Notes: generated by a model from the sequence alone, not told the origin. DNA of 64,000 bases from Acidiphilium sp. PA (GCF_026191915.1 NZ_JAIMBY010000011.1:1-64000); one strand, 5' to 3'. Shown: positions 9,115 to 18,084, counted from the stretch's first letter. A program made the numbers and translations.

Positions 9115-9278
9115 CCACGCCGGAACCTGGATGACCTCGCCGAGCTTGATCTCGACCCGGACGATCGTCCCATTGGCTCGCTCTTCGTGCCCCTCATGCC
9201 GGAATCGCCCACCATAATAGGGGTGCCACCGGTAATGAAACTCTACGAGCTGCCCGACATGGGTAGAATGACCCTGCG

Positions 9279-9470
9279 ATTGCGATCTCCAGGCGCATCA
9301 GCTTCGGCACGCGATCCGATGAAGGAAGCCGGTTCTATGCGGCTGCGCTCAGCGTCATTGACACCTGCCGCAAGCGCCGCACGGATCCATGGGCCTATGC
9401 CTACGCCCTCATCACCGCCGCTCGCTCTAACAATCTGCTGCCCACCATCCCTGCCCAGGTAGCGATCTGA
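9279..9470 (+). pseudogene. tnpC: IS66-family transposase TnpC, 3' part
   Basis: The C-terminal segment of tnpC resumes after the recombinase element. It reads IAISRRISFGTRSDEGSRFY, then AALSVIDTCRKR, DPWAYAYALITAAR and NNLLPTIPAQ, to a stop at 9470. These are the standard final motifs of IS66 transposases. Joined after RHA at 6694, the protein would be about 510 residues, the normal IS66 length. Confidence 0.9.
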
Positions 9471-9487
9471 CAGGGGGGTGTGAACGG

Positions 9488-9892
9488 TTACTGCTGAGGT
9501 GAAAATGACGACAGTATTCGGCAACAGCTCACTCGGCCTCCGGCGCAGTCATTAATAACAGCAGCGAGATCTTGTCGCAGCGCCATCAGAGTGGCAATTC
9601 TATTGTCGAGTTCGATTAGGCGGACATTTGCAATTGTCGCAACATCGGCGCAATCCTCCCCATCTTTTGCTGCGAGATCCGCTAAATTCCGCACAACTTC
9701 GAGGCTGAACCCCAAATCGCGGCAGCGTCGGATGAAACGAAGCCTTGCCAGATGATCGTCACCATAAAGGCGATAATTGTCAGCACTGCGGTTAGGCGCT
9801 GGCAGCAAGCCGATTTGTTCATACCAGCGGATAGTCTGGCGGGTTGCGCCAGTCAGCCGCGCCAAGGCGCCAACGGTTAAGAGAGCTTCCAT
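9488..9892 (-). CDS. MerR-family metal-responsive regulator
   Basis: This is a 134-residue MerR-type activator. The N-terminal helix-turn-helix reads VGALARLTGATRQTIRWYE, then IGLLPAPNRSADNYRLYGDD, then a dimerisation helix. Cysteines fit a metal sensor: one in GEDCADV (like Cys79 of ZntR/PbrR) and a C-terminal loop C-AGGRVSC-C (C-x7-C spacing as in CueR, with an extra adjacent Cys). Zn, Cd, Pb or Cu are possible ligands. The IS66 element entered its last codons but left the same ending (SPQQ stop), so it should be intact. It is divergent from the TonB receptor. Confidence 0.8.
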   Translation of the reverse strand: MEALLTVGALARLTGATRQTIRWYEQIGLLPAPNRSADNYRLYGDDHLARLRFIRRCRDLGFSLEVVRNLADLAAKDGEDCADVATIANVRLIELDNRIATLMALRQDLAAVINDCAGGRVSCCRILSSFSPQQ

Positions 9893-9895
9893 GGC

Positions 9896-9926
9896 TTGAC
9901 CTTACAGCAACTATAAAGTGCATCAA
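9896..9926 (+). promoter_or_regulatory. MerR-type promoter between merR and TonB receptor
   Basis: TTGACC at 9896 is followed by an imperfect dyad (ACCTTACAGCAACTATAAAGT). A weak -10 (CATCAA) sits after a 19-base spacer. The long spacer and dyad are typical of MerR-activated promoters. It points toward the TonB receptor at 10004. Confidence 0.5.
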
Positions 9927-10003
9927 GGCTTAGACGTCTAGCGGGTGAGAGCAACAACGGATTAATCCGTTCGCTCAGGCGGCGCGGCGCGGTCAAGACT
10001 ACT

Positions 10004-12415
10004 ATGAAGAAACTGAGGAAACGCCTAATGACGACAAACTTGCGCCAAGCCGGCTATAGAGCAGGCTGGCTTACCGTGAAGCTCGGCGCTGTCTGCCTGC
10101 CAGCCTATGCGCAGTCTGTGACTACTGTCTCGGCACCACCGATCATCATGCCGATCGCGCCCAGTTCGGCCGAATCGCCGTACGCAGTTCACATCAAGAA
10201 AATCATCGTCCAGACCTCGCCGCTGAGCAGTTCCGGCATCAACATCGCCAAGGCCGCGCAGGCGGTGCAGATCATCTCCAAGCGCGAGATCTCGCAGAAC
10301 GGCGCGCCCGATGCCCTGCGTGCCCTTCAACGCAGCGCCACCGGCGTCAATCTCGATAACGCCGCCGGCAATCCCTACCAGCCCAGCCTGTTCTATCACG
10401 GATTCGAAATCTCGCCGTTGCAGGGCACCTCACAGGGGCTTGCGGTCTATGTCGATGGCGTGCGCTTCAACGAGGCGTTCGGTGACACGGTGAATTGGGA
10501 TTTGCTGCCAGAGCCCGCGATCCGCCGCCTGACGGTCGAGGATGCGAACCCGGTGTTCGGTCTGAATGCGCTGGGCGGTGCCGTCGATGTCCAGCTCAAG
10601 GATGGTTTTTCCTATCACGGCGGCGAGATCGAAGCCCTGGGCGGTTCGTTCGGTCGCGCCGAACTCGATGCGCAATATGGCGTGCAGAAGGGGGACATAT
10701 CGGCCTATTTCGCCGCCTCGGAACGCCATGAAGGCGGCTGGCGGCAGGACCAGTCGAGCAATATCCAGAATTTCTACGGCAATCTCGGCTGGCGCGGCGC
10801 CCATGCGCAACTGAATATGAGCCTCACCCTGGCACGCTCGGCGCTGAACGGCCCCGGCACCACCCCGGTGCAACTGCTCGCCGTGGGACCCAACGCGCAA
10901 TACACCTCACCCAACTTTCTGGGCAATCACTACGCCAAGTTCGCCACCGATTTCAGCGACCGGATCAACCGGACCAACGCCATCCAGGCGGTGATCTACT
11001 ACGATTATTTTCTCCAGAAAGTCTCCAACGGGAACGGCCCTAACGACTTGCCGTGCTTTTCCGGCTCGCCCTATCTGTGCACCAGCCCCGGCGTGCTCAG
11101 CACCACGCGCGGCCTGGTGCCGATTCCCAACTTCCTGAACAGCAATTTCTATTCCGAGCTCGACCAGGAGAGCACCAACACCAACGGCTATGGCGGCTCG
11201 CTGCAATGGACCAACACCACGCCGATCGCCGGTCATCACAACCACCTGGTCGCCGGCGTCAGTTTCGACGGCTCACAGACCGAATTCGACGCCAACGGAC
11301 TGCTCGGTGGCATCACTCCGCTCACCCGCGCCTATTATGGGCCGGGTATCGTGATCGACGAACCGGGCATCAACATCCCGGTGCGCGCCGCGTTCCAGAG
11401 TGCCTATGAGGGCGTCTATGGCTCCGATACGTTCGATGCCACCAAGAAACTATCGATCACCGCCTCGGCACGGATCAATGCCGCCAACCTCAACGCGTTC
11501 GACCAGGGCGGCAATGCCGGCCTGACCGGCCAGCATTTCTACAGCCACCTGAACCCGGCGATCGGCGCGGCATATCAACTCACCCCGCTGGTGACCCTGT
11601 ATGGCGGCTATTCCGAGGCCAACCGCAACCCGACGCCCGCCGAGCTTTCCTGCGCCGGGCCACAGAATGCGTGCAGCCTCGCCAATTTTTTTGTCAACGA
11701 CCCCAACCTCAAGCAGGTCACCGCCCGCACCTGGGAGGCCGGCGTCAGAGGTGCGGCGCTGACCGGTGCGCACGGCACGCTGACTTATCAAGCCGATTAT
11801 TATCATACGGTCCTCAACGACGACATCGGCTTCATCAACGCACCGACCATCGGACGCGCCTATTTCAACAATATCGGTAACGTGCTGCGCACCGGTATCG
11901 ATTTCGGGCTGCATTATACCAGCGGTCCGTGGCGGGCCTATTTCGATTATAGTTTCACCCGTGCGGTCTATCAGACCGCCTTCGTCGAATCCGGCGGCGG
12001 CAATCCGGCGGCGAATGCCAGCGGCACCCTCACCATCGTGCCTGGCGATCATTTCCCCGGCATTCCGGCCAGCCAGATCAAGTTCGGCGCGGGCTACCGG
12101 ATCACCCCGCAATGGAGTGTCGGCGCCTCGGCCGTCGCCGTCACATCGAGCTATCTGTTCGGCGATGCCGCCAATCTGAACAAGCCGCTGCCCGGCTACA
12201 TGATCACCGACCTCACGTCGCGGTATCACCTGACCCCGAAACTCGAATTGTTCGCGACCCTGGAAAATGTCCTGAATGCCACCGCCTACAGCTATGGCGG
12301 CTTTTCCTCCCTCGGTAATGTGTACGTCGCGCAGGTACCGAACCTGACGAACCCGCGCGCCTACAGCCCAGTGGCACCGGTCGGTGCCTATGGTGGGTTC
12401 AAGGTGAAGTTCTGA
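10004..12415 (+). CDS. TonB-dependent outer-membrane receptor
   Basis: This 803-residue receptor sits in the outer membrane and uses TonB energy to take up a scarce ligand. A signal-peptide-like start (hydrophobic GWLTVKLGAVCLPAYA, cleavage near AYAQS) is followed by a plug domain (about 65-195: AAQAVQIISKREISQNGAPD, VYVDGVRFNEAFGD, NPVFGLNALGGAVDVQLKDG). The 22-strand barrel follows, ending in the Phe-terminated strand GGFKVKF that outer-membrane proteins need. A start at 10028 is also possible. Being opposite a metal-sensing MerR gene with a MerR-type promoter, it probably transports a metal or metallophore. The ligand itself cannot be read from sequence. Confidence 0.85.
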   Translation: MKKLRKRLMTTNLRQAGYRAGWLTVKLGAVCLPAYAQSVTTVSAPPIIMPIAPSSAESPYAVHIKKIIVQTSPLSSSGINIAKAAQAVQIISKREISQNGAPDALRALQRSATGVNLDNAAGNPYQPSLFYHGFEISPLQGTSQGLAVYVDGVRFNEAFGDTVNWDLLPEPAIRRLTVEDANPVFGLNALGGAVDVQLKDGFSYHGGEIEALGGSFGRAELDAQYGVQKGDISAYFAASERHEGGWRQDQSSNIQNFYGNLGWRGAHAQLNMSLTLARSALNGPGTTPVQLLAVGPNAQYTSPNFLGNHYAKFATDFSDRINRTNAIQAVIYYDYFLQKVSNGNGPNDLPCFSGSPYLCTSPGVLSTTRGLVPIPNFLNSNFYSELDQESTNTNGYGGSLQWTNTTPIAGHHNHLVAGVSFDGSQTEFDANGLLGGITPLTRAYYGPGIVIDEPGINIPVRAAFQSAYEGVYGSDTFDATKKLSITASARINAANLNAFDQGGNAGLTGQHFYSHLNPAIGAAYQLTPLVTLYGGYSEANRNPTPAELSCAGPQNACSLANFFVNDPNLKQVTARTWEAGVRGAALTGAHGTLTYQADYYHTVLNDDIGFINAPTIGRAYFNNIGNVLRTGIDFGLHYTSGPWRAYFDYSFTRAVYQTAFVESGGGNPAANASGTLTIVPGDHFPGIPASQIKFGAGYRITPQWSVGASAVAVTSSYLFGDAANLNKPLPGYMITDLTSRYHLTPKLELFATLENVLNATAYSYGGFSSLGNVYVAQVPNLTNPRAYSPVAPVGAYGGFKVKF

Positions 12416-12471
12416 TCATATGCCTCGGAAACCAAGGCAGCCGGGGAGTCCCTCAAGCAGCGGATGGCGAA

Positions 12472-13457
12472 TCAAAGCCAGGCTGGGACGGGCAGATTTC
12501 TGCCGCGCAGAAATGCAGGGTTGAACAATTTGGTGTGATAGCGTGCGCCGCTATCACACAGGATAGTCACCACCGTATGTCCGGGACCGAGACCAAGTGC
12601 GATGCGGATCGCTGCGGCGACGTTGATCCCCGCCGACCCACCGACTGAAATTCCTTCATGGATCATCAGGTCGAACACCTGTTCCAGCGCCTCTGCGTCA
12701 GGTATTCGTAACGCATCGTCGATCGGCGCACCGGCCAGATTTGCGGTGACTCGCGACTGGCCAATTCCCTCAGTAATCGATGATCCACTTGGCGTCAGAT
12801 TGCCAACCCACCCGTATAGGCCACTGCCCTCCGGGTCGGCCAGCACGATTTGCACTTTGGAGTGCTGCGCTTTCAATGCCAGACCAACGCCGGCCAAGGT
12901 TCCACCGGTCCCGCAGGCGCAGGTGAACGCATCGACACAACCGGCGGTTTGCGCCCAGATTTCTGCACCTGTGGTCAGACGGTGGCCCTCCCGGTTCGCA
13001 GTGTTGTCGAACTGATTTGCCCAGAAACCCCCAGTATCATCGGCGATCCGCTGGGAGACACGAACGTAATTGTCCGGATCGCGGTAGGGTTTTGCTGGTA
13101 CCAGCCTGAGATCGGCACCGATCATCCGCAGAAAGTCGATTTTTTCGCGGCTTTGGGTCTCCGCATCACGACCACCGAGCGGTAGCCACGCGCGTTAGCA
13201 ACGAGAGTCAGTCCAATTCCGGTGTTGCCGGCAGTCCCCTCGACGATGGTACTGCCCGGCTTCAACGCACCCGTCCGCTCCGCGTCCTCGATGATGGCGA
13301 TGGCGGTACGGTCCTTTACCGACCCGCCGGGATTCATGAACTCCGCCTTGCCGAGGATCTCGCAGCGGGTCGCTGCTGAGGCTCGCTTCAGTCTGATCAG
13401 CCGCGTGTTGCCGATCGCGCCGACCAGCCCGTCGGCGATTGTGGTATCGTTTTCCAT
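12472..13457 (-). pseudogene. cysK: Cysteine synthase (CysK-like), frameshifted
   Basis: This is O-acetylserine sulfhydrylase, PLP-dependent and cytosolic, making cysteine from O-acetylserine and sulfide. The N-terminal part starts at 13457 (MENDTTIADGLVGAIGNTRL) with the PLP lysine motif NPGGSVKDRTA and the substrate loop EGTAGNTGIGL. After SVVVM at about 13168 the frame breaks. Restoring one base gives PETQSREKIDFLRMIG and the rest continues in frame to 12472, with CGTGGTLAG and SVGGSAGINVAAA. A one-base loss therefore explains both ORFs. It may be real decay or a sequencing error. Cysteine supply fits thiol-based metal defence. Confidence 0.85.
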
Positions 13458-13536
13458 ATCACTGCATTCCTGGTGTTTCGTTAGATTATTTTGATTTGCC
13501 ATATTGCCAGCATGTTGGGGCGGAGGTTCCAATACG

Positions 13537-13857
13537 CCAGCTTACGACGTGCTTGAAAATGTGCTTACTGATACTTGTTGGGCTTCCAATGCAGGAAGGG
13601 TCAAGACCCCCCTGTTTTCACCCGATGAACCCAGAATTCTAAAAGCCTACCTATGCAGAGCCTCAGGCTTGACATTCCTAGGATGGGAACCTGTAAAGGT
13701 ATTGTTAGATAAAGAGAAGTAATGCGTAACACAAAAATGGAGAAACCCTTGCTTCACGAAGAACGCAACCCTGTAGCTGTCTCGGTCGCCCGTTGGACAT
13801 GATTCGTAGATCGAAGCCTCTACCCGATGTTGGCTGGGATACTCCCCGGAGTTATCG
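13537..13857. other. Intergenic region between cysK and lgt
   Basis: About 320 bases follow the divergent cysK-like gene. The only recognised signal is the MerR-type promoter at 13669-13699. Short open frames here lack start context or coding character and were not annotated. Confidence 0.5.
13669..13699 (+). promoter_or_regulatory. MerR/CueR-type promoter upstream of lgt
   Basis: TTGACA (13669-13674), a 19-base spacer holding the dyad TTCCTAGGATGGGAA, and TAAAGG at 13694 form a canonical MerR-family promoter. It resembles CueR sites and the second promoter at 14864. It faces lgt, whose start is about 160 bp downstream. Confidence 0.7.
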
Positions 13858-14685
13858 ATGAGTCACGTGTATCTCTGGCCACATTTCGACCCCATTTTGG
13901 TGAAATTTGGCCCGTTCGCCATTCATTATTATGCCCTAGCCTATATCTCAGCGCTGGTAATCGGCTGGCAGTTGATGCGCCGGCTGGTGCGGAAACCCCC
14001 GGTGGTGGCGACTCATGAGCAGGTCGATGACTTTCTGTCATGGGCAACGCTGGGCGTCGTTCTTGGCGGCCGGATCGGCTATATTCTGTTCTATCAGCCG
14101 GTCTATTTTCTTAACCATCTCGATCGCACCTACGCCGTGTGGGACGGTGGGATGAGTTTTCACGGCGGCTTGATCGGCGTTGCGGTCGCGATCCTGATCT
14201 ACTGCCACCGGCGTGGTCTAGACCCGTGGCAGTTCGCCGATCGGGTCGCCGTGCCGGTACCGATCGGGCTATTTCTGGGCCGGATCGCCAATTTCATCAA
14301 TGGAGAGTTGTGGGGCCGCCCGGCACCCGTCTGGTTTCCGTTTCGCATGATCTATCCACAATCGGGTTCGGACGTGCCGCGCTATCCATCGGAGTTGATT
14401 GAGGCGACGCTTGAAGGATTGGTCCTGTTTGTCGTGCTCTACACGGTATCGCGCAGCGAGCGGATACGCAGCCAGCCCGGGTATCTCGCGGGATTGTTCG
14501 TGCTTGGCTACGGGATTGCACGGACCACGGCTGAGTTTTTCCGCCAGCCGGACTGGTTCCTGGGTTATCTGATGTTTGGCTTGACAATGGGCCAGTTGCT
14601 ATCGATTCCGATGATCGCGATCGGTGCTGGTATGATCTGGCGGGCGCGCCGCGTCGCGCGAACTCACGCCGCCTTTGCGGCGTGA
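13858..14685 (+). CDS. lgt: Prolipoprotein diacylglyceryl transferase
   Basis: This 275-residue inner-membrane enzyme moves diacylglyceryl from phosphatidylglycerol onto the lipobox Cys of prolipoproteins. It has seven hydrophobic segments. The conserved blocks are FAIHYYALAYISALVIGW near the N-terminus, MSFHGGLIGV (catalytic-region His) and the signature GLFLGRIANFINGELWGR with its essential Arg. The full family length is present. It lies between two MerR-type promoters and among thiol-redox genes, so this copy may be an accessory one co-expressed under metal stress. That role is inference. Confidence 0.92.
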   Translation: MSHVYLWPHFDPILVKFGPFAIHYYALAYISALVIGWQLMRRLVRKPPVVATHEQVDDFLSWATLGVVLGGRIGYILFYQPVYFLNHLDRTYAVWDGGMSFHGGLIGVAVAILIYCHRRGLDPWQFADRVAVPVPIGLFLGRIANFINGELWGRPAPVWFPFRMIYPQSGSDVPRYPSELIEATLEGLVLFVVLYTVSRSERIRSQPGYLAGLFVLGYGIARTTAEFFRQPDWFLGYLMFGLTMGQLLSIPMIAIGAGMIWRARRVARTHAAFAA

Positions 14686-14720
14686 TTGGGTTTCGGGGTT
14701 TCGCTCGGCTTCAATGCCCG

Positions 14721-14804
14721 CGTCCTCGATGATGGCGATGGCGTGCAGTCCTTCAATTAGCCGCCAGGATCCATGAATACGGCCTTGCCGCGAATGTTAC
14801 AGCC
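14721..14804 (-). pseudogene. Degenerate fragment of a second cysK copy
   Basis: On the plus strand this stretch starts with CGTCCTCGATGATGGCGATG and aligns with 13283-13367 inside the cysK-like gene (the NPGGSVKDRTA region), with many substitutions and small indels. It has no usable frame. Like the larger copy, it is followed within about 60-310 bp by a CueR-type promoter, so a cysK-promoter segment was probably duplicated. Confidence 0.65.
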
Positions 14805-14863
14805 CCTGCCTTCTGCTAAAGGAACCTGGGTTTCCGCAGCGGCCTGAGAGGGTAGTTTTAGGC

Positions 14864-14895
14864 TTGACATTCCCACCATGGGAGCTTGGTAATAT
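14864..14895 (+). promoter_or_regulatory. MerR/CueR-type promoter upstream of merR
   Basis: TTGACA (14864-14869) and TAATAT (14890-14895) are separated by 20 bases containing the dyad TTCCCACCATGGGAG. This is the classic overlong-spacer promoter used by CueR/MerR regulators. It drives the merR gene at 14989 and probably the two thioredoxin-fold genes after it, giving autoregulation. Confidence 0.8.
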
Positions 14896-14988
14896 GCCGG
14901 TCGATAGGTACCAAACCCGTTGTCGGGTTCCACGAATTATAGAGGCCCCGGCACTACCACGATGCCGTTTGATCGAGAACGAAGCTGA

Positions 14989-15465
14989 ATGACTTCCATG
15001 ACGATTGGTGAGGCCGCAAAAACCTCCGGTGTTCCAGCCAAGATGATCCGTTACTACGAAAGCATCGGTCTCATTCCGAAGGCGGTCCGTAATGACAGTG
15101 GCTATCGCTTCTACGGGGTTGCCGACATCCATGCACTTCGCTTTATTCGCCGTGGCCGCGATCTCGGTTTTTCAATCGACGCGATCATGCAGTTGCTGGC
15201 TCTGTGGCGGGACCAGAACCGTGCGAGCGCCGACGTCAAGCGTATCGCGCTAAAACACGCAGCAGAGTTGCGAAGCAAGATCGCTGATCTTCAGGCGATG
15301 CTCGGTCCGATCGAACACCTGGCCGATCATTGCCAGGGTGATGATCGGCCAGATTGTCCGATCATGGATGACCTCGCGGATCAGGCCGCGCGCGTCGAGC
15401 ACGATGTGCGGGAACCGGCCCGCCGCCGCTCCAAGACCACACGGCGCCACAGCCTTACCACGTGA
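14989..15465 (+). CDS. CueR-like MerR-family regulator
   Basis: This is a MerR-type activator. The helix-turn-helix reads MTIGEAAKTSGVPAKMIRYY, then ESIGLIPKAVRNDSGYRFYG. The metal loop is CQGDDRPDC, a C-x7-C pair as in CueR Cys112 and Cys120, which points to Cu(I)/Ag(I). Start 14989 gives three extra residues; 14998 (MTIGEAA) fits the family better. The C-terminal tail (about 25 residues, Arg-rich) is longer than in CueR. Two matching promoters lie upstream, one before lgt and one before its own gene. Confidence 0.85.
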   Translation: MTSMTIGEAAKTSGVPAKMIRYYESIGLIPKAVRNDSGYRFYGVADIHALRFIRRGRDLGFSIDAIMQLLALWRDQNRASADVKRIALKHAAELRSKIADLQAMLGPIEHLADHCQGDDRPDCPIMDDLADQAARVEHDVREPARRRSKTTRRHSLTT

Positions 15466-15556
15466 TAGTTTCAATCATTCCTGGAGGATTGCGATGGTCA
15501 ACCTGTTATTCCAACGGACTACAATAGACAGTTTCGCGCACGTCTGAGGCACTTTC

Positions 15557-16120
15557 ATGGCAACATCGCACATCTCTCGCCGAATGATGCTCGGTATTCC
15601 GCTCGCCACCGTGGCGGTGGGTGGGATCGGGTCATACGCGCTCTTGGAACGGATGCGCACCGGCGCTTACAACCCGCAGGCATTCAACAATCCGCTGGTA
15701 GGCCAAAAGGTTCCCGATTTCACTCTGCCGGGAGAGGATGGCCACAATGGGTTCGATCAGGCGGCCCTGGTTGCACAGAAACGGCCGATCCTGATCAACT
15801 TTTTTGCGTCCTGGTGCGTCCCCTGTAAGGTGGAGGCGCCTTATCTCGCGGACATTGCGAAATCAGGACTTGATATCTGGGGTATCGCTTACCAGGACAA
15901 GCCCCGACCACTCGCACTCTATCTCGCGGAATTTGGCAATCCGTATCGGCGGATTGCGTCCGATCTGAGCGGGCGGGTGGCGATCAACTGGGGGGTTTAT
16001 GGGGTGCCGGAAAGTTTCCTGATCGCGCCCGGCGGTATGGTGCGCTGGCATACCGCCGGGCCTTTGTTCCCCGAAATCATCGAAAATCAGCTCAGACCCG
16101 CCTTGCGCCTCTTGTCGTAA
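15557..16120 (+). CDS. CcmG/DsbE-like thioredoxin-fold protein
   Basis: This 187-residue periplasmic thiol-disulfide protein is anchored by an N-terminal segment (ISRRMMLGIPLATVAVGGIG). The DsbE features are NPLVGQKVPDFTLPG, the redox site FFASWCVPCKVEAP and the GVYGVPESFLIAPGG loop with its cis-Pro. DsbE/CcmG reduces apocytochrome c cysteines. In a copper-inducible group it may instead keep metal-binding thiols reduced. It is followed with no gap by a second thioredoxin-fold gene. Confidence 0.85.
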   Translation: MATSHISRRMMLGIPLATVAVGGIGSYALLERMRTGAYNPQAFNNPLVGQKVPDFTLPGEDGHNGFDQAALVAQKRPILINFFASWCVPCKVEAPYLADIAKSGLDIWGIAYQDKPRPLALYLAEFGNPYRRIASDLSGRVAINWGVYGVPESFLIAPGGMVRWHTAGPLFPEIIENQLRPALRLLS

Positions 16121-16768
16121 GTGCCGCTCCATGATGGGAAATGCCATGAACAAAACGGCTCAGCCCTGAAGCCGGTCTCGCGACGATCATTATTCGGCTC
16201 CGTCGTGATGCCGGCCGTGATCTGGATGACCCCAAACGCACGGGCCGCTCGGCGTGGGCGACCTCCGGCGTTCTACAGCTACGATGGTCAGTACACCCAG
16301 ATTGTCCCGCAGCGGCCCGTTCCGATCAAGCCGATCGTGACCGACGGCGGCAGCATCATCGATTTTCAGCGGCTGCGCGGCGAGGTCGTTCTGATCAATT
16401 TCTGGGCGACCTGGTGTGTCCCCTGCGTCTATGAGATGCCTCTGCTGGATCGGCTGCAAGCGAAACTGAAGGGGACGAAGGCCACGATCCTGCCGATTGC
16501 AGTCGATGACGGCAACAAGGCAAATGTGGAAGCCTTCTATAAGAAGCACGACCTGACTCATCTCAAGGTGATCGTGGACCCCGACCAACAGGTCGGCTAT
16601 TTCAATGCTGCCAATCCGGGACGTGGGATTTTCCCGCTCTATGCTTTGCCGATCACTTATGTCATCAACCCAAATGGTTTGATCGTCGGGTATGTACCGG
16701 GGGCGGCACGTTGGGACTCGCCGCGTGCAATGACGTTGATTTCCTATGTGGCATCTCACCAAATCTAG
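16121..16768 (+). CDS. TlpA-like thioredoxin-fold protein
   Basis: The gene starts at a GTG directly abutting the previous stop (TAAGTG), which implies coupled translation. A twin-arginine-like signal is present (SRRSLFGSVVMPAVIWM, then ARAA). The thioredoxin domain has INFWATWCVPCVYEMPLLD, and the tail GLIVGYVPGAARWDSPRAM resembles the three TlpA-like proteins of the copper cluster. It is probably a periplasmic disulfide reductase. It is the last gene of a rightward run that converges on the cop cluster. Confidence 0.8.
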   Translation: MPLHDGKCHEQNGSALKPVSRRSLFGSVVMPAVIWMTPNARAARRGRPPAFYSYDGQYTQIVPQRPVPIKPIVTDGGSIIDFQRLRGEVVLINFWATWCVPCVYEMPLLDRLQAKLKGTKATILPIAVDDGNKANVEAFYKKHDLTHLKVIVDPDQQVGYFNAANPGRGIFPLYALPITYVINPNGLIVGYVPGAARWDSPRAMTLISYVASHQI

Positions 16769-16811
16769 TCACGGTATTGTTGGGCCGATGGACGGTACAA
16801 AGCCGTTGGCC

Positions 16812-17096
16812 TCATTTGCCATATTCAGGCCCAAGGAGAAGCCACAGCCCCGCCAGGAAGCCCAGGACATAAGCGCTGACGCCCGCGATGCCAAAGTTCC
16901 AGCGGGGGGCCAAGATCACGATATCCATCGAGATCGCCATAAGAACCAAACCTGATCCGGCGCGACGGCCACGCGCAAGCGGGATGATACCGATCAATCC
17001 GCCGACGCCAAGCACAAGGACCAATAGGTGGGTCAGAAGGCCGGCCACTTGGAACGAATTCAACATTTGTCGGGGAACATTTTCGATGGCCCACAT
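16812..17096 (-). CDS. Small membrane protein, last gene of cop cluster
   Basis: This is a protein of about 94 residues with three hydrophobic segments (VAGLLTHLLVLVLGVGGLIG, SGLVLMAISMDIVILA, GVSAYVLGFLAGLWLLLG). Its ATG overlaps the ctaG stop (TGATG), so it is translated with ctaG. The family is not recognised. Its position suggests a role linked to copper or oxidase assembly. Confidence 0.6.
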   Translation of the reverse strand: MWAIENVPRQMLNSFQVAGLLTHLLVLVLGVGGLIGIIPLARGRRAGSGLVLMAISMDIVILAPRWNFGIAGVSAYVLGFLAGLWLLLGPEYGK

Positions 17097-18084
17097 CAAG
17101 GCTTATCGGACGGGGGTAGTTTGGACGCCAAACTGACGGTTGGAGCGGACGGACCATTCGGCGTCCTTGCTCTCACCTGAATGAAAGCTGCGGTGTCGAC
17201 TTGGGGGTTTGTCATGTGATCGTACACGACGGCAGCGATTACAGTGCCAATCAACATGAAACCGACAAATCCGATCAGTCCGAACGCAAGGTTGCGATTT
17301 TCTCGTCGTTTCCCGAAACTGTATTGGCTGTCGCGCAATGGCGGGGCACTGGCAAGAGCGATCCTGCGATTGGCAATCCGCTCTTCATGGCTCGCAAGAC
17401 GATGCAGCGCGATCAGGGCGCCGAGTGTGATCATTGTCGAACCGTCGATCCACATGGTCAGACCACCGAAGCGCTCGTCGCTCAGCGCGGAAATATGCCA
17501 GAAAGGTGCCATACGCCCGTAGGCATTGTAGAGGACGATAGATTTGGCGCTGAGGTAGAAGCCGAACAGGATGAAGTTCATCTCCGCTGAAAAACACATC
17601 AATATGCGAGCGAGCAGCGGGGCGCCGAGTGGGGCTGGGCGCGGATCGAGAAGACGAAAGAAGAAAATCAGGCCGCTGGCAAAGAGAGTGACATGCCAGA
17701 CATCGTGGATCAACGGGATGCGCAACGACGCATCGTGGACCCGCGGGATCATCCAGAAGTCACTGGTTCCGATGAATAAAAAACTCGCCGGAATCGGCTG
17801 GCTGACCACCGCGAAGCTACGATGGAGCGCGCCGTTACCCACGATGCCGGGGACGAGTTTATGGCGCAGCCACGCCGGCATGCCGCGCAGCAGAGGCGCC
17901 TGGGGGGCTGCGAGCATCAACAGCAGTGGCGCGATCATATCGAGCGTCATGTGCTCGACTTGATGGATCGTAAGGAACTGATCGGAAAAACCTTCGATCG
18001 GTGACTGTAGAACGAGGAACAACAGCAATATTGCCGCTGTGAAGAATGCGTCCCGCGTCCAGGCTGCCTGCCTCCCCCGGCGCC

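Larger units (their letters stand above)
6692..9278. mobile_element. Serine-recombinase mobile element inserted in IS66 tnpC
   Basis: The boundaries are inferred by joining the two halves of tnpC. GCG is shared at 6692-6694 and 9276-9278, consistent with a 2-3 bp crossover core as used by large serine recombinases, and there are no long terminal repeats. It carries a large serine recombinase (6725-8794, leftward) and, upstream in the same direction, a small coupled ORF (8781-8966) and another reading frame (about 8791-9114 or longer). No other cargo was seen. This arrangement resembles self-mobile recombinase operons rather than a classical IS. Confidence 0.75.
5250..9491. mobile_element. IS66-family element (tnpC only, ISBst12-like), interrupted
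   Basis: Perfect 23-bp terminal inverted repeats (5250-5272 and 9469-9491, ending GTAACCGTTCACACCC) are flanked by 8-bp duplications. Only tnpC is present; tnpA and tnpB are absent, as in the ISBst12 subgroup. tnpC is split at 6694/9279 by a serine-recombinase element of about 2.58 kb. Removing that insert restores the C-terminal reading frame up to the stop at 9470, which overlaps the right repeat. The right end inserted at the 3' end of the merR gene at 9488 and preserved its last codons. Confidence 0.9.
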
